Source: Paraflavitalea sp. CAU 1676 (GTDB lineage: Bacteria; Bacteroidota; Bacteroidia; Chitinophagales; Chitinophagaceae). Taken from it: a DNA stretch of 64,000 bases. The stretch's first letter is position 1. Each line of letters starts with the position of its first letter. Below are positions 62,489 to 64,000 of the stretch, piece by piece. The position numbers were made by a program, and so were the translations under genes. The stretch is from positions 248,001 through 312,000 of the forward strand of contig NZ_JARHUJ010000012.1 of NCBI RefSeq assembly GCF_029223285.1. The letters are read 5' to 3'. The notes beneath the pieces were generated by a model, which did not search any database, was not told the origin of the DNA, and saw only the letters and a list, made by a program, of their open reading frames with translations.

Positions 62489-64000
62489 CTATTTACCCAG
62501 CACCGGCAATAATATACTGCTGCTGTTGGCGCCATCGTGGAAGATCCGGATGGTGGCCTTTTTGAAATCGCTGTCGTTCGCCTCGTAGATATTCACGAAC
62601 TGCTGCGGGTTGCGGTCCACCAGCGGAAACCAGCTGCTCTGGATCTGGATCATCACCCGGTGGCCCTTTTGAAAGGTGTGCGCCACATCGGGAAGTTCGT
62701 ATTTAACACGCTCTACTTTATTGGGCTTGAAAGCTTCGGGCTTCTCAAAACTATTGCGGAAACGGCCGCGCATCACCTCGCCACGAACCAGCATCTGGTA
62801 ACCGCCCATAGGGTAATCACCACCGCCATTGCGGCCTACGGCCTGCGCAGCGCCGGGATAGGTGAAATTATCGGGAAATACATCGATCAGCTTCACCACA
62901 AAATCGGCATCGGTGCCGGAAATGCTGGTGAGCAGGTCGGCAACGAGCGTACCACCGAGGGTAAGGTCTTCGGCCAGTACATCTGTCTGGAAGGTGAGTA
63001 CATCCGTTCTGCGTGCCGCAAAGCGCTGGTCGTCGGTCATGTACTCGCGGGTGCGGCCGAAGTGTACATCCTCCGTATAAGGAACAGGCTTAGCCGGATC
63101 GCTGATGTATTCACTGAAGCTGTTCTTGCCGGCCGGCTTATCCCAACCCAGCCTGCCATCGGGCTGCAGGTAAAGCGCCTTGTCGGTTTTGCCCGCAGGA
63201 GGCCATTGCGGCAATTGTTTCCACTCATTGGCGCCGCTGAAGAAAACCGTCGCCTCTGCAAGTTTGGAAATGTCTCCCTTGCCCTTCAGGAAATAGTTGA
63301 AGAATGGCAGCTCGATATTGTTCTGGTACCAATGGGAAGTGTTGTCGCCAAAGCGAACATTGCCCAGCTTTGTGCCATCCAGCGAAGACCATTGGCCATG
63401 AAACCAGGGGCCCATCACCAATTTATTGAAAGCCGTAGACGGATTCTTTTTCTCGATAGCCTCATATAAGCGCCAGGCGCCGAAACAATCTTCCGCGTCG
63501 AACAAGCCACCAACCGTCAGCATGGCCGGTTTGATATCGCCCACAAAGTTGCGGGGATTGCGCGCCTTCCACCAGTCGTCGAGGTTGGGGTGAGCATACA
63601 GGTCTTTCCAGAACTGCAAACTGTCGCCGGTCAGCTTCATGAAGTTCTTCAGCGCACCTACGCGCAGATAAGTTTCATAGTTATCATTACGCGGCAACGT
63701 GAGGGCCGTTTGTGGACCTACCGTAGTGGGTTTGGGTCTTGGATAACCAAAGCCGCCTGCATAGAAAGAGAAGCCGTCCATGAGAAAGAGTGCTCCGTTG
63801 TGGTGGAAATCGTCGCCCATGAACCAGTCGGTTACCGGCGCCTGCGGACTCACCGCCTTCAAAGCCGGGTGTGCACTCAGCGCCGCCATGGTCGAGTAAA
63901 AGCCGGGATAGGAGATACCCATCACACCTACATGACCATTGTTGCCAGGCAGGTTTTTGACCAGCCAGTCGATGGCATCATAGGTGTCGCTCGCTTCATC
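62489..64000 (-). CDS. CocE/NonD-type serine hydrolase (S15 family), 5' partial
   Basis: 503 residues are visible and the frame is open to the window end, so the start lies beyond. The nucleophile elbow is GISYPGFYS, the acid is probably Asp in GLFDAEDCFGA, and the His lies in MGPWFHGQW. The cap-like region and the C-terminal jelly-roll (LADLLTSISGTDADFVVKLIDVFPD, then RVMIQIQSSWFPLVDRNPQ) match X-Pro dipeptidyl-peptidase (S15)/CocE proteins and related alpha-amino acid ester hydrolases. Substrate cannot be told. It is followed by a palindromic terminator, so it is probably a separate unit from the GH20 gene. Confidence 0.93.
   Translation of the reverse strand, partial: DEASDTYDAIDWLVKNLPGNNGHVGVMGISYPGFYSTMAALSAHPALKAVSPQAPVTDWFMGDDFHHNGALFLMDGFSFYAGGFGYPRPKPTTVGPQTALTLPRNDNYETYLRVGALKNFMKLTGDSLQFWKDLYAHPNLDDWWKARNPRNFVGDIKPAMLTVGGLFDAEDCFGAWRLYEAIEKKNPSTAFNKLVMGPWFHGQWSSLDGTKLGNVRFGDNTSHWYQNNIELPFFNYFLKGKGDISKLAEATVFFSGANEWKQLPQWPPAGKTDKALYLQPDGRLGWDKPAGKNSFSEYISDPAKPVPYTEDVHFGRTREYMTDDQRFAARRTDVLTFQTDVLAEDLTLGGTLVADLLTSISGTDADFVVKLIDVFPDNFTYPGAAQAVGRNGGGDYPMGGYQMLVRGEVMRGRFRNSFEKPEAFKPNKVERVKYELPDVAHTFQKGHRVMIQIQSSWFPLVDRNPQQFVNIYEANDSDFKKATIRIFHDGANSSSILLPVLGK

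Overview
The window looks like chromosome from a Bacteroidota (Bacteroidetes) member, most like the Chitinophagaceae (Chitinophaga/Niastella-type soil glycan degraders). The reasons are four SusC/SusD pairs, three proteins ending in type IX secretion (T9SS) sorting domains, an ECF sigma/FecR pair beside a SusC with an STN signalling domain, TAnnTTTG-type promoter elements, and many DUF families typical of that group. No rRNA, tRNA, CRISPR array, prophage or insertion sequence was found.

Layout. (1) 1-4888 (+): SusC (cut by the window start), SusD and a TlpA-like thiol-disulfide oxidoreductase. (2) 5072-11319 (-): a small lipoprotein, then a SusC-SusD-DUF1735 operon read leftward. (3) 11654-23850: accessory region with a T9SS-exported LamG-like protein, a ChrA chromate transporter with a duplicated DUF1259 lipoprotein, a VapB-like/VapC-like toxin-antitoxin locus whose toxin frame carries two amber codons, several hypothetical proteins, a thioredoxin-fold protein without its cysteines, a 1192-residue propeller-helical protein, a GyrI-like protein and a DUF6122 membrane protein. 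(4) 24478-29755 (+): a SusC-SusD pair behind a long leader. (5) 30035-36240: an alpha/beta hydrolase, a divergent six-gene ArsR-led cluster (ArsR, AHSA1, DoxX, DUF4256, YdeI, FAD oxidoreductase), and a convergent hypothetical gene that overlaps the end of that cluster. (6) 36668-44025: a DUF3472-ricin T9SS protein, a FadR-type regulator with an MFS transporter, an IPT-Kelch lipoprotein and a small hypothetical. (7) 44161-53291: a NagB/PIG-L fusion, an ECF sigma factor divergent from FecR, then a SusC with STN domain and its SusD. (8) 53779-64000: a very large thrombospondin-type-3 calcium-repeat protein with a T9SS tail, a GH20 hexosaminidase and an S15-family hydrolase (cut by the window end).

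How it fits together. Most of the window serves outer-membrane uptake and surface processing of polymers. SusC/SusD pairs import oligomers, exported lectin-like and repeat proteins work at the surface, GH20 releases N-acetylhexosamines, and the NagB fusion handles glucosamine-6-phosphate inside the cell. The GH20 and nagB genes lie 16 kb apart but share an almost identical 16-bp palindromic element about 100 bp upstream of their starts, which suggests one regulator for amino-sugar use.

The most unusual signals are the double-amber VapC with all PIN acidic residues intact, the shared nagB/GH20 element, the paired operators filling the ArsR promoter, the three tandem 432-436-residue super-repeats in the calcium-repeat protein, the decaying copies of a hydrolase gene tail behind the hydrolase itself, and the large propeller-helical protein without an export signal.
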